Below are positions 52,100 to 62,235 of a stretch of 64,000 nt of DNA, one piece after another; position 1 is the first letter of the stretch, and every line of letters starts with the position of its first letter. The position numbers and the translations under genes were made by a program. The stretch comes from Distichodus sexfasciatus. Lineage: Eukaryota; Chordata; Actinopteri; Characiformes; Distichodontidae. The notes below the pieces were generated by a model. That model searched no databases, had not been told where the DNA came from, and was given only the letters and a program-made list of their open reading frames with translations. Location of the stretch: positions 255,361 through 319,360 of the forward strand of contig JAVGVS010000388.1 of NCBI GenBank assembly GCA_032718565.1. The letters run 5' to 3'.

Positions 52100-52700
52100 C
52101 TGTCTGGTATCAGAAGGGGCATCAATTTACCAGCAGGAAGGAGGTGTGAGCTCTTTGTCTGAGCCCTGGCTATCTCCTTGTCAAGGTGCCACACAATCGG
52201 GGTGACCAGTACAGAGGGCGGGAGAATGGGCTCAGGCTCCTTGGATGTTTCTGGGGCACCATAGAGGCATGATAGCATGTCAGCCTTGACTCTCCTTCCC
52301 AGGGCAAGACGAAATTGAGAAATTGAACCTCGCAAAGAACAAAGTCCACCGAGCTTGACGAGTATTCAGTCTTTTTGCTTGCCGGAAGTATTCTAAATTT
52401 CGGTGGTCTGTCAGAACCACAAAGGGGTGTCACGCTCCTTCCAACAGATGGCGCCACTCTTCCAGGGCCACCTTTATAGCAAGCAGTTCACGATTACCAA
52501 TGTCATAATTTCATTCTGCCGCTGTTAGCTTAAGTGAGAAGAAGGAGCATGGATGTAATTTGCCCGAACGACTCTGTGACAAGACGGCCCCACCTCCGAG
52601 GCATCGACTTCTATGACGAATGGTTTGTAAGGTCAGGGAGTTTTAAGAAGGGGCAGACGTAAAATGCCCCTTTAAGGTCTGGAATGCCTCGCAGGCCTCT
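52100..52700 (-). pseudogene. Chromovirus RNase H and integrase zinc region
   Basis: Fragments of RNase H are visible in several frames (52640-52380, [21 protein letters not shown] DNA near 52390; [17 protein letters not shown] 52310-52260). Then EPILPPSVLVTPIVWHLDKE (52230-52170), the linker toward the integrase. Frame changes at each step. Confidence 0.65.
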
Positions 52701-52791
52701 GGCATGAACCTCAAGGTCTTGGGCTTTCCTTAGAGGAGGGAGGTGAGCCGGGCTGCCACAGAGCTGTAACAGTACAGAGCCGGTCTTCCAC

Positions 52792-53508
52792 TCATCCCCT
52801 GCTCGAATCCACACCAGGTTGTACGAACTGCTCGATGATTGCCAGGATCAAAGGAAGTGGGTGGATATACTTCAGCGTGACGTCATTGAGCCCACGGTAA
52901 TCGATGCAGGGCCAGAGCCCGCCATCCTTCTTTTTCACACAAAAGAAACTGGCGGAGGCAGGGGACCGCGACTTATGAATGTACCCCTGCCGGAGGGCCT
53001 CGGCCATGTATTCCTCCATTGCCCAAATATCCGGCTCGGACAACGGGTAAATATGTGACCGTGGAGGTGTTTTACCCGGCAGATGGTCAATGGCGCAATC
53101 CCAAGGCCGATGAGGAGGAAGAGAGGTCACCTTAGTGGCTGAGAAGACCTCCTGGAGGTCACTGCATTTGGGGGAATGACATAGGGATCGGCAGGTTGTG
53201 GATTCTCGATAGAGGTGGAGTGTATGGGCTTTGTGATACATGATTGGGTGCATGATGGGGACCAGGAGATGATAGTGTGGTGAATCCAGTCTATGTGGGG
53301 GTTGTGACGGCATAACCAGAGGAGGCCTAGGATGAGAGGGTGAGTGGAACGGGGCAAAACAACAAACGGCATTTGTTCGGTGTGGCTTGGGGTATGGTGA
53401 TGGGGCAGTTATGGAGTGCAGTGGAGTGTTGTATATGGAGTAGCCATCTAAAGCATGTGCCCTAACCGGAGTGACTAAGGGACAGACAGGGAGGCACAGG
53501 GAAGACAC
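52792..53508 (-). pseudogene. Chromovirus protease / reverse transcriptase start
   Basis: Protease-like DNA with HALDG (53460) and [18 protein letters not shown] in another frame (53330-53280). RT start: [60 protein letters not shown]. The catalytic RT core after QFVQPG is missing; 52800-52611 reads directly into later Pol sequence. Confidence 0.75.
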
Positions 53509-53599
53509 CAGGGCCTGTGAGACAAAGTTCCCAGCCGATCCAGAGCAAACACAGGAAAAACAGAATCAGATAAGACCACATCAACAGAAATCACAAACT

Positions 53600-54163
53600 G
53601 GCTTTTTACTACAGAGTCGACCTTATTCTTTGACTCCTTTTTTGGGCAGTCCTGCTGCCAATGTCCACTTTTTCTGCAGTATAAGCAGGCTCCTCGGGCC
53701 TGCCTTCACTGGCGCTCCTTGGGGCTGGGCCACGAAGCCCCCAGCTCCATGGGTTCTGGAGACTGGTCTCTCTGGACAGGGGCACTGGGTTTGCTGGGTT
53801 CAGGATGCTCTGCAAAATATAGATCACAGGCAAGCAAAAACATACGGCAACCCATAGGGTCGCCGGAGTACCTTTCAGGCAGGGAGGCATGTGAAGCCAC
53901 ATGGATGATCAGAGAACTGGGGAGGGGGGCTGTGGCTTCTGGTGACACTGGAGGAGCTGGGGGTGCTGGCAGAGCTGCGGGAGGTGGAGGAGCCGATGAT
54001 GCCACCAGAACATGGACGAACCGGTGGATCTTGTCCACCATCCGTGAGATGCAGCCCAGGCGGCGACTGTGGTCCTGGACGCGCCGCCCGAGGCTCTCCA
54101 GGTTGTCAGGAGGCAGGGGCACCTCCATTGCTGCAGCCAAGTCATGTAGTTCTTCTTCTGTCA
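53600..54163 (-). pseudogene. Chromovirus gag
   Basis: MTEEELHDLAAAMEVPLPPD at the start, a Pro/Ala-rich linker (AALPAPPAPPVSPEATAPLP), then LPERYSGDPMGCRMFLLACD, which matches the retrotransposon gag core. A nucleocapsid-like YTAEKVDIGSRTAQK segment with Cys (CLYCRKS-like DNA) lies near 53690-53650. The capsid middle is missing: only about 180 residues remain. Confidence 0.75.
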
Positions 54164-54836
54164 TGTTGGGTGTTATGTGGCTCAAAAATAAAGGGGGGGA
54201 AAAAACAGAGAAGCAGTGGCTGAGTGTCAGTTTATTCCAAAAGCAAAAAAAACAAAAAAACAATCACGGTATTGTCTTCAGATGTCACAAACAGCAAAAC
54301 AAAGTAACAAATCAACATGGCCATGTGCCCTCACTGCGTTCTCGCTGCTCACACCCCTTGGGGGTCTCCAAAACCGGAACTCACGACGCACTCCTAAGTC
54401 CCAATGCTGGGGAAATCCGAAAGGAGCCATTCCTGTTCCCAACAGAAGAGAAAGTCCCAAGCACGATGTAGCCACACACGAGCACTCACGTCAGCAGGCA
54501 GCACGAGTCTGAAGTGTGGAGAAAAAAAACAGGTGAAACAGGACAGCAAAACACAAACGAAATCTGGAATCTCCACAACAAAAGAACGAGCCACACGACA
54601 AACAGGTTGAGGAAGAAGAACTCAAAGAAGCTCCGCATCGGCTGGTTTAAATAATGAACCAAAACAAGCTAATAACCTAATAAACTAATAATAGAACGTG
54701 CTCCAAATCATACACAGCTGAAAACAATTAAACTGATCCACACGAAGGGAGGACACCAAAACAGACTTACCTCTCAGACTCAGAACTCTGGGGACCGTGA
54801 ACGTGGCACAGCTGCTGAAGACGGCACGGCCGTGAC

Positions 54837-55221
54837 AGCAACCAACGAGCAGCATGCCGACACAGGGAGGGTAGTGTGAGGATGGACCAACAAGAAACAC
54901 TGGGAGAACTGAGCTTAAAACAGAAACGAGGGGCTGGATCAATGAAACAAAGGGGAACCAATCAAAAAACAATCAGAAAATAATGAGGGAAAACCAATGA
55001 AGTGACAACAAATCAAAACAGGGGGCTGGACCAAAGCAAACAAGAACCAGGTGCACACACTAATGAACAGTGATCTACCAATGAGAGACAATGGGAAGGT
55101 GAGACAAAGACTTTGACTGACATAGAGCACGAGACAGAACTGAACAATGGCGGCAATTGCTGGCCGCTTAACAAAAGTCCAGGGATTGGTATGGCTAAAG
55201 TCCAGAGGGGTCATGACAATT
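54837..55221. other. Unassigned LTR-like debris
   Basis: Ends GGGGTCATGACA near 55217. No ORF. AACCAATCA and A-rich tracts only. Confidence 0.3.
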
Positions 55222-55317
55222 GCATGGTTAAAAGAGCGGATCAGGATACATTTCACTACATGTTGTACCTGTATAATTTGCATGTAACAAATAAAGAATC
55301 TTGAATCTTGAATCAAC
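55222..55317 (+). mobile_element. Rex1-like 3' end
   Basis: GGTTAAAAGAGCGGATCAGG to AATCTTGAATCTTGAATC, the same 3' end as at 34720-34805 and, reversed, 62245-62360. 55318-55345 after it (CCCAGTCCAATGGTCAGGCT) is a gypsy integrase scrap. Confidence 0.75.
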
Positions 55318-55345
55318 CCCAGTCCAATGGTCAGGCTGAGTGTTC

Positions 55346-56311
55346 AACCCAAGAGCCACTTGGGAGCTGAAAGAACCAGTTATTTTTAGTGAGCCGAGCC
55401 ATTAGAACTGACTCTCTTTAAAAAAAAAAGCCATTTCTTGCTTTATTATTTTAATTTGGATTAAGAGAGACAGTCGCCATTGGCAACTGGAATGAAAAAA
55501 TGAACAAATGGAAATGTAATTTTAGTCACATCTGGAGCTTTAAACTAGTCAGGTACATGCTGGTCGCAGTTTCTGCTTACATCATTACAACATGCTTTTT
55601 CAGTAGCCAAATTTTCGGTGCATCCCTACTACCAATACTATGTTACAGACAGACATTCAAAATGGGAATATTGATAGGGTGGAGCTGTGGATTGAGCTGA
55701 AACTTTCATCCAGTTGTGGCAAGATAAGACATTTTCACTACTTTCTTATGATAGTGGGTTTAAGCTTTCCGAGTAAATTCCTTCAATCCACAAAAGGTTG
55801 AGTGTGAAGCATACAGGCACTGGGTGTGACCTCTCCCAATCTCGTGACTAGCATGCATCTCTTGTCTTAAATGGTTGATTAAAAAACAGATATTTGGGCT
55901 AATCTACAAGCTTTTTGGGACTAATAATTTACCAGATGGTCAAATTGCACAAAGCCCAATTCTGTCCCTGAGGAGATGGTCAGGGGTTCCTGGTGTTACC
56001 ACTTACTGTTTTATGACCAGGTTAGCAGAAAGAATGCATTGTCCATGCCTCCAGTGTGACTTTGACTTAATGAATGTCCAGCTCCAGCTTGATTATGCTC
56101 CAACATATGTTCTACACTCACCATACATTAGCTAAGGTGGTGAGGAGGCAGAAAAGAATTCACTAAGTAGAGAGAAGGCATGACAGAAGTCCAGACTTGA
56201 AAGGGTCTTGATAGCTGATTTTAGTAGGACATTGGGTCTCCCCCTACATATTTATAAAAATGCCAAGGAATTTTTATGAGCTCAAAGAGACAGGAATCTA
56301 TTTTACATATT
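55346..56311. other. No gene recognised
   Basis: About 950 bp. A hAT-like MITE fragment lies at 55350-55430. Between 55440 and 56300 only short frames are found; 56130-56300 may be minus-strand LINE debris. Confidence 0.35.
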
Positions 56312-57031
56312 GTCATGGCCGTGCCTCCCTCGCCGTCTGTGCCACACCCACGATCGCCGGAGTACTGAACAGGGGCTATTTGTTTCTGTCTTTAGGTACA
56401 TTTTCGGTGCCTTCCCTGATGTGTCTGCACCTCCTCATGTTTCTCTGGTTAACATTAGCTTTCCCCACTAGCTCGATCCTTCCGGGTTGCTGAGTCTACA
56501 CTTCGTGCCGCCTCCGTAGTAGTTCACTCCCCGTTTAGAGCACACCTCACTTGTTTGAAGTCTTCACTGTGTGTCTCCTACCTAGTAGGTTAGTATCTGT
56601 TTTGGACACTCCCACGGTTATTATTGTTTTCAACTGTTACTCATTTCGTTTTCGCTTCAGCATTGGTTTGGGCACTCATTCTTTCTTTCTCTTGTCTTAT
56701 TTAATCCAGTTTGTCCTGGATCTCCCCAATTCTGTCTTTCTTATTTCTAAGATGACGTGCATGGTCTTTCACATCTGTTTATCCCGTTTCATTTCTCTGC
56801 TTGTTTTCATTTTGATACAGGCTCATGCTCATTTTCCCCATAGGGCTGGACTGCTCTGGTTAGAGTTTGGATCTGCTTTTCCACCTTGTGGGACCGTGAG
56901 CACTGGATTTATGCTCTTTCCTGATTTCTCACAGAGGACTTTTTGAGTTACAAGCTTTTTCCCTCAGATCCGGAGCACAAGTCTCGATTCGTCCAGTTGG
57001 TTTGTTTATTTTGCTATTTTGGCTATTTTCT
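56312..57031 (+). mobile_element. LTR-A-related copy
   Basis: Starts TGTCATGGCCGTGCCTCCCT. It shares GTTCACTCCCCGTTTAGAGC and CCTACCTAGTAGGTTAG, but its 3' half diverges from the other copies and no AATAAA end is seen. Confidence 0.6.
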
Positions 57032-57370
57032 GTCATGCACACTGCCTCCTGCAGCTGAAAGTAGGTCCCGGAAGTGGTCGGTCGCAGTTCAGAGAGTATA
57101 AAAGGAGTCATTTCCTCGCAGCGCATTGCCCTGTCATTGAGTCAATCAGCTCACCATTCCGACCCTGTTGGCATCAACTGTGAGTACTCTCAGTTATTTG
57201 GTTCCTCTCTTTGACTGAGTGTGTGTTGATACAATGCAGATTTATTGTGGAAATTCTAGCTCTTCATGTAAGAGAGTTCTTAGATCAACTTGCATGGCAA
57301 TCCTACCTACTCACGCTGTCAGCCGCATTTGGGTTAACCACTATGCTACATAGGCTAATGGTGTAATGGA
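57032..57370 (+). mobile_element. LTR-B copy
   Basis: Starts TGTCATGCACACTGCC. TATAAAAG at 57097, GTCATTTCCTCGCAGCGCA, splice-donor-like AACTGTGAGTAC at 57176-57187. The 3' end is truncated relative to the 516-bp copy. Confidence 0.7.
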
Positions 57371-57641
57371 AAAATTCTTCTTCTACATGTATAAGTGGAA
57401 AGTTACTGTTCAGTTCTGCCAAGTCATGATTTGCTTAGTCAAAATGAGCTTGTGTTCTTCTTTTTCTGATGACCCTTCAAGCTCACTTTAACCTTTGTGT
57501 AACCTCTAGTGCTGATTAGCACAATTCTAAAAAAAAGTGTTTGTTCTAGCTGTGAAAGTGAAGACAGTGGCATCTTAGACTCGACGCTGCATCAGCAGAT
57601 GTCTTTTATATTCTATCAGGTCGATACATTTGTACTCTACC

Positions 57642-57687
57642 AGGGTGATTCTTAACACCACAGACTTGCAGTGTTAAGAATCGCCCT
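57642..57687. promoter_or_regulatory. Hairpin in the retroviral LTR
   Basis: AGGGTGATTCTTAACAC and GTGTTAAGAATCGCCCT pair at 16 of 17 positions around a 12-base loop. It lies about 215 bp before the LTR end, so it may be in the transcribed R region. Confidence 0.65.
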
Positions 57688-58885
57688 GATCTTCTTACTG
57701 ATATGTCTAGCACACTTGTACTTCCTGGTCTTGTCTAGGATTTTGCTATAAGTGTGTAAAGCGGGTTCGGGGGGGGCACTCACTTGATCTCACATGAGAG
57801 CTGTGACGGCACCCTTGCTTGCAAGCAGTACATTATTAAAACTCAACTATCATTTAACTCTGACTCTGTAGTCTGATCCTTGGGTAAACAGAATTTCCAC
57901 CACAAACTTCGGCATTACGAACAGGATTCCTCGAGTGGACGACCCACAAGTGACTGACACACCAAGGGCTGATCACCTCAGGAACAAAGGACCTGATCCC
58001 AGAGCCTCGACATTTTGAGAAGGGGACTTGGTGTCAACATCCTGAGGGGCCATTACTGCTGGAACCCAAATCTTAAAAGAAATCAGACTCTGGACAGGTA
58101 AATGATTAGTTTTCAAATTTGTAAATTTGGGTCGGATCAGTTTGACAATCAAACCCTTCCTGAGTGCAGACTCAGACGGAATTCCTGGGGTTTCTGTGGG
58201 GAATCTAGATAGTTTTGGAAACTAGATAGATTCCAGGGGAAAGAAGTACATTTCTCAGGTGGCAATAGGATTGCTCCCCATCCCATTTAACCAAGGTTGG
58301 GTATGTAAACTAGACCTGGATGTAATGGTGACAACCTCACATTATCAGAGAGCTCACCAAATTAGGTGGCAGCGTTGCACTTGCCTGGGGTAAGATGAAC
58401 CGGCCTAATTTTAGGTAGGACCAAAAACAGAGAAAGTTATGGGCTGTCCACTGTCAAAAGGGAGGGTCCAACCAAGAAGCAAAATGGAATTCCAACAAAT
58501 TTATATTGATGAAGAATATATCATTAGAAAGAGTATCCAGAAAATAAATAAGAGAATCAACTAGAACCTTGAAGTAGGTTAAGGAATTGTTAGACAAAAA
58601 CATTAGGACTCTAAAAGCAGGGAAAAGAGTAAATGAGAAAAATTTAACACACCTAGAAAGAATGGCAAGGGTCTTGAGGTCTTGAAACACTGGGTATGTG
58701 AGGCAGAAAGAAGGGAAAATAAGAGAAATGCTAAAATAATGCCAAATAATGTACAGAATGAAACAAAGACCAATAAAGTTTCTCCTCTGTATCCGAGTTT
58801 GTCTAAGATCGATCTGGAACTGGATGCTCCACCCCTGTACTGATCCATACCCTGACAAGAAGCCCAACAAGTCCTGAAGGCAGAA

Positions 58886-59934
58886 GTGCATTCATCAAGT
58901 GAGTCAAGACAGGCAACTGCACCGGCAGAAGAAGTTGTATACAAAGACATGGAAGGTCCAGGAACATCGTCCAACCATGACAGCAGAGACCTGCAAAAAT
59001 TTTGGCTGCACAGAAGTTGGAGGCATTCTCACTCCAAACACCAATCATTGAAGTGGTGGGCCACAAAGGTCCGATGTTGGTCCACTGCCCATGGACATGC
59101 TGACATACAAGAGGTAATTCGACACCTGCCACACCCAAGGGACCCTGGCAAAAAGTTCGCAGAACAACTCTTCACATTCTGCCAAGAGTTTTGTCCAAAA
59201 ATTTCTGAGCTAAAAAGACTGTTGATAACAAAAATGGGGTAGGAGAATGGCTAAAGATCTCAAGCAAATTTCCTGCAAATGATGTGAGAAGCAGACATCC
59301 AGAATGGACAAATGAACAGAATACTGCATACATTAATGCTGTGAAGATAGTGTGTGATGTTGTTGAAAAGGCTTTCCCTCCCAAAATCAACAACAAGGAA
59401 ATCTCTGAGTGCAAACAAAAAGAAGGTGAGACTGTTCAAGATTTCAACGCTCATCTGATCAAGGTCTTCAACACCTACAGTGGCTTGCCACAACTACTTG
59501 AACTGGGTCATGAAGTTTCTACCTGGGAAGCCCACTGCCACAACAGCTTCATACTGGGCCTGAATCCCAAGGTCTCAGACCAAGTAAAGAGATCCTGCAT
59601 TGAATGGAAAATAGAACGGTTGGAAAGAATCAAGCAGCATGCTGAAAACGCAGATGAAATCATGAACCTGCATCAGAAAGATGACAAGTCTGATCACGAC
59701 CTGCACATGGCAGCGCTGACGATGTATCAGTCAATGAGAGGAGAGCAAGGCCAGGGCCAAGACAAAGGAAAAAGCCCAGGAGGAGGGCGCAGCAGGGGAT
59801 GTCAGGATTTCAAAGATGGCCACAAAGAGGGACAACTGAACAAAGGTGATGAAGAGGATTCACTTGATGGGTGTTTCACCTGTGGAAAACTGGGACATTG
59901 GGCATGCAATTCTCACATGCACTGCCTCCCGTGA
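58886..59934 (+). pseudogene. Retroviral gag (capsid and zinc knuckle)
   Basis: The first part (58886-59242) is in a different frame: HSKHQSLKWWATKVRC, DIQEVIRHLPHPRDPGKKFA and EQLFTFCQEFCPKISELKRL. From 59284 an open frame of 216 codons gives SECKQKEGETVQDFNAHLIK, a capsid major-homology-like segment, and the nucleocapsid CFTCGKLGHWACNS near 59874-59915. The zinc knuckle is cut by the LTR-B insertion before its last Cys. Confidence 0.75.
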
Positions 59935-60225
59935 ACGATAGTAGGTCCCGGAAATGGTCAGTCATGGTTCAATGGGTATAAAAGGAGTCATTTCCTCGCG
60001 GTGCATCACTCTGCCACTTGAGTCACCTGGCCCATCTCTCCGACTCTGTTGGCTTCAACTGTGAGTACTCTGTTATTGGGTTCATTGCTTTGATGGAGTG
60101 TGTGTTGCTAGAACGTGGATTTGAGTGGAAATCTTGCTCTTTGTGTAAGACAGTTCTTAAATCAACTCGCTTGGCAATCCTACCAACTCGCGTTCTCAGC
60201 CGCATTTGGCGGACGTCTGGCTGAA
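59911..60225 (+). mobile_element. LTR-B copy inside the retrovirus
   Basis: CACATGCACTGCCTCC start, TATAAAAG at 59977, donor-like AACTGTGAGTAC at 60057-60068. It lies between the gag zinc knuckle and the RT remnant, so protease and early RT were lost at or around this insertion. Confidence 0.7.
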
Positions 60226-60227
60226 GC

Positions 60228-60505
60228 ATGCCAGTGCATTCAAATAGCCAATTTTGGTTTGCTTTCAATTTTAATGGGAAAGGTTACACATTTACCAGGA
60301 TGTATCAAGGGTATTGTGAATCACCAACTATTTTCAATGGTGTGCATCGTCATAGCCTAGTACCCCTAGTGTCGTCAGATGGCACTGCTCTGATACAGTA
60401 TGTAGATGACCTTCTAGTTTGTGCCCCATCTGAAGAGCAATGTAGAAGAGACACGGTGTTGCTCTTGAAACATTTGGCTAAAGAAGGCCATAATGCCAGC
60501 CTGTC
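60228..60505 (+). pseudogene. Retroviral reverse transcriptase fragment
   Basis: FAFNFNGKGYTFTRMYQGYC, ESPTIF and the active-site motif QYVDDLLVCAPSEEQC, then LLLKHLAKEGHNASLSKL. YVDD is the retroviral form of the YxDD motif. It ends at the MITE target site and continues at 61387 with LQFVQQQVTFLGHVIT. Confidence 0.8.
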
Positions 60506-60510
60506 AAAAC

Positions 60511-61385
60511 TGGGGCCGGCTCTACGCTGGGGCAAGAGGGGGCAACGCCCCCTTAAACAAACGTCCTGCCCCCTTAAATCAAACTTTTAGAAGCTGAGAA
60601 AGGAAATAATAGATTACCCACAAACTGAATATGGACAAGATTTACTACAGTAGCTGAAAATCCACTGGAAAGGCACAAATGAGATGATAGGTTTCACATC
60701 TTGTTCGTTCTTTCCCGCCGCACTCTGTTTGTGCTCATGCTCACACAGCACTCAGCAGAGATCCCCCACTCACCCTCCCCTTAGCTCAACATCCAATCAC
60801 TGTTAGTATGCAGATGAGCCGGTGTCGGGTTTCTCAGTGGGCGGGGCAGAGCCCTTGTAAAGATCTGGATAGATATTTTATTTTTATAATTCTATTTTTC
60901 GGTTTTATTTTTCAAGCCTTGGTGAACTGATTTTCTAAAAAATAACTTAGCCTATGCTTTTTAGTTTTGTTTATATTGGCAATAGTGAGAAGTGTTATTG
61001 TTGGCTTCAAATATATTTGATATAGGCCATTCAATTAAGGTAGATGTCATGTTTTTAGTTGTTACAATCTGATGAGGAATATTTCATTTGATTTTTTGTT
61101 GTTTTATTTTTCAGTTTTCCCCCTGAGGACTTGCCACCTTATCGTGGTCAGGGGCTTTGCATGCCTTAGTGACCATAAGAGCTACACCAGCAGAAGCTTA
61201 GCCTTCAGGTGGGACACCCAAGTTGGAAAGGTCTTAGGGTAGAGGCCTGACAAAGTGCAATCCAAATACATGACAAAAAGAGTTATCCAGAGCAACCCAC
61301 CCCTTTCCCGCCTCCGTCGCCACCATGTGCCCCCTTCACATTTCTGTCTGCCCCCCTAATATATGCCTGTCTAGAACCGGCCCTG
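60511..61385. mobile_element. Non-autonomous hAT-like element, 875 bp
   Basis: Ends are inverted: TGGGGCCGGCTCTA at 60511 and TCTAGAACCGGCCCTG at 61370-61385. A perfect 8-bp duplication, GTCAAAAC, is at 60503-60510 and 61386-61393. It inserts in the RT sequence. No transposase frame. Confidence 0.88.
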
Positions 61386-61386
61386 G

Positions 61387-61892
61387 TCAAAACTGCAGTT
61401 TGTTCAACAACAAGTGACATTTCTGGGACATGTCATTACAAAATCTGGAAAGTCTCTCTCAGGCAAGCAAATTGGGGTTATTCATCCAGAATATTCCAAA
61501 ACTGGTTACAAAATAGAAATAACAAATCATGTCATTCTTGTTAATGTGTTCATGTTGCCATACATTTATCACAAATTATGTTATTCTTGAAGCACCGATC
61601 AGTCAAATGATTCACGGGAAAGGCGTGACGTCACATGAGAGAGTTTCATGGACCACAGAGGCTGAAAACGCATTCTCAGATCTAAAAATGGCTTTGCAAA
61701 GTAGCCCAACACTTGGCTTACCCAATCCGAACTGACCATTTGTCCAGACAGTGGACGGATGCAGTGAATGCATGGTATCTGTACTCCTACAAAAACATGG
61801 TGACAAACTTAGGCCAGTTGCTTATTTTTCAGGCAAATTAGACCCAGCTGCAGCTGGACTTCCTAGATGCCTGCGTGCGGTCGCCACAGCTC
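61387..61892 (+). pseudogene. Retroviral connection / RNase H fragment
   Basis: After LQFVQQQVTFLGHVIT comes an unrelated or degenerate stretch, then WTTEAENAFSDLKMALQSSP and TVDGCSECMVSVLLQKHGDK, RPVAYFSGKLDPAAAGLPRC, LRAVATAQ. These are the N-terminal blocks of retroviral RNase H. Truncated by LINE sequence. Confidence 0.75.
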
Positions 61893-62235
61893 AAAGTCAA
61901 GTCAAAGTCAAAGTAAACTTTAGTCATCTCTGCTATGTAATGTACGGATATACAGAGAGATGGCACGATGTGGCTCCAGTTTTTACAGTGCAGTAGCAAA
62001 TAGGGAACAAAGAACAAATAAGGCACATGGAATAACTATATAAATAAAATACAAAATATACATTTTAAACTAGACATGGAATATTAAATATAACTTTAAA
62101 CTAGAACTAGAAATAGAGGTAGATAGTGAGACAGTTTGGATACAGTATTACCTACAAAAAAGGAAATGGACTTTTAGAGTGGATGTACAAGAGCTTAGAA
62201 ACAGTTATAATATGAAGAATGCTATATCCAGTCTA
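61893..62235 (-). mobile_element. LINE 3' end fragment (same family as 49420-49655)
   Basis: The minus strand ends AAGTTTACTTTGACTTTGAC with a repeat of GACTT. A/T-rich. No coding part. Confidence 0.55.

Larger units (their letters stand above)
50613..54836 (-). mobile_element. Chromovirus (Ty3/gypsy with chromodomain), minus strand, decayed
   Basis: Direct repeats at 50613-50999 and 54160-54836 share TGTTATGTGGCTCAAAAATA, GCAGTGGCTGAGTGTCAGTT and ATGTCACAAAC. The 5' LTR (minus strand) runs from TGTCACGGCCGTGCCG near 54836 to CATGACA near 54160; the 3' LTR is truncated at its outer side. Internal order on the minus strand: gag, protease/RT, RNase H, integrase, chromodomain. Its LTR ends resemble those of LTR-A, so LTR-A may be a subfamily of it. 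Confidence 0.82.
57371..61892 (+). mobile_element. Endogenous retrovirus-like element (deleted, with nested insertions)
   Basis: The probable 5' LTR, about 57371-57903, ends TTTCCACCACA and is followed by GGCATTACGAACAGGATTCC, a plausible tRNA-primer site. A leader, gag (58886-59934), then pol parts: RT with YVDD (60228-60505) and RNase H (61561-61890). An LTR-B (59911-60225) replaces the join of gag and pol, a hAT-type MITE (60511-61385) splits pol, and LINE fragments truncate it at 61893. Envelope not seen. Confidence 0.7.
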
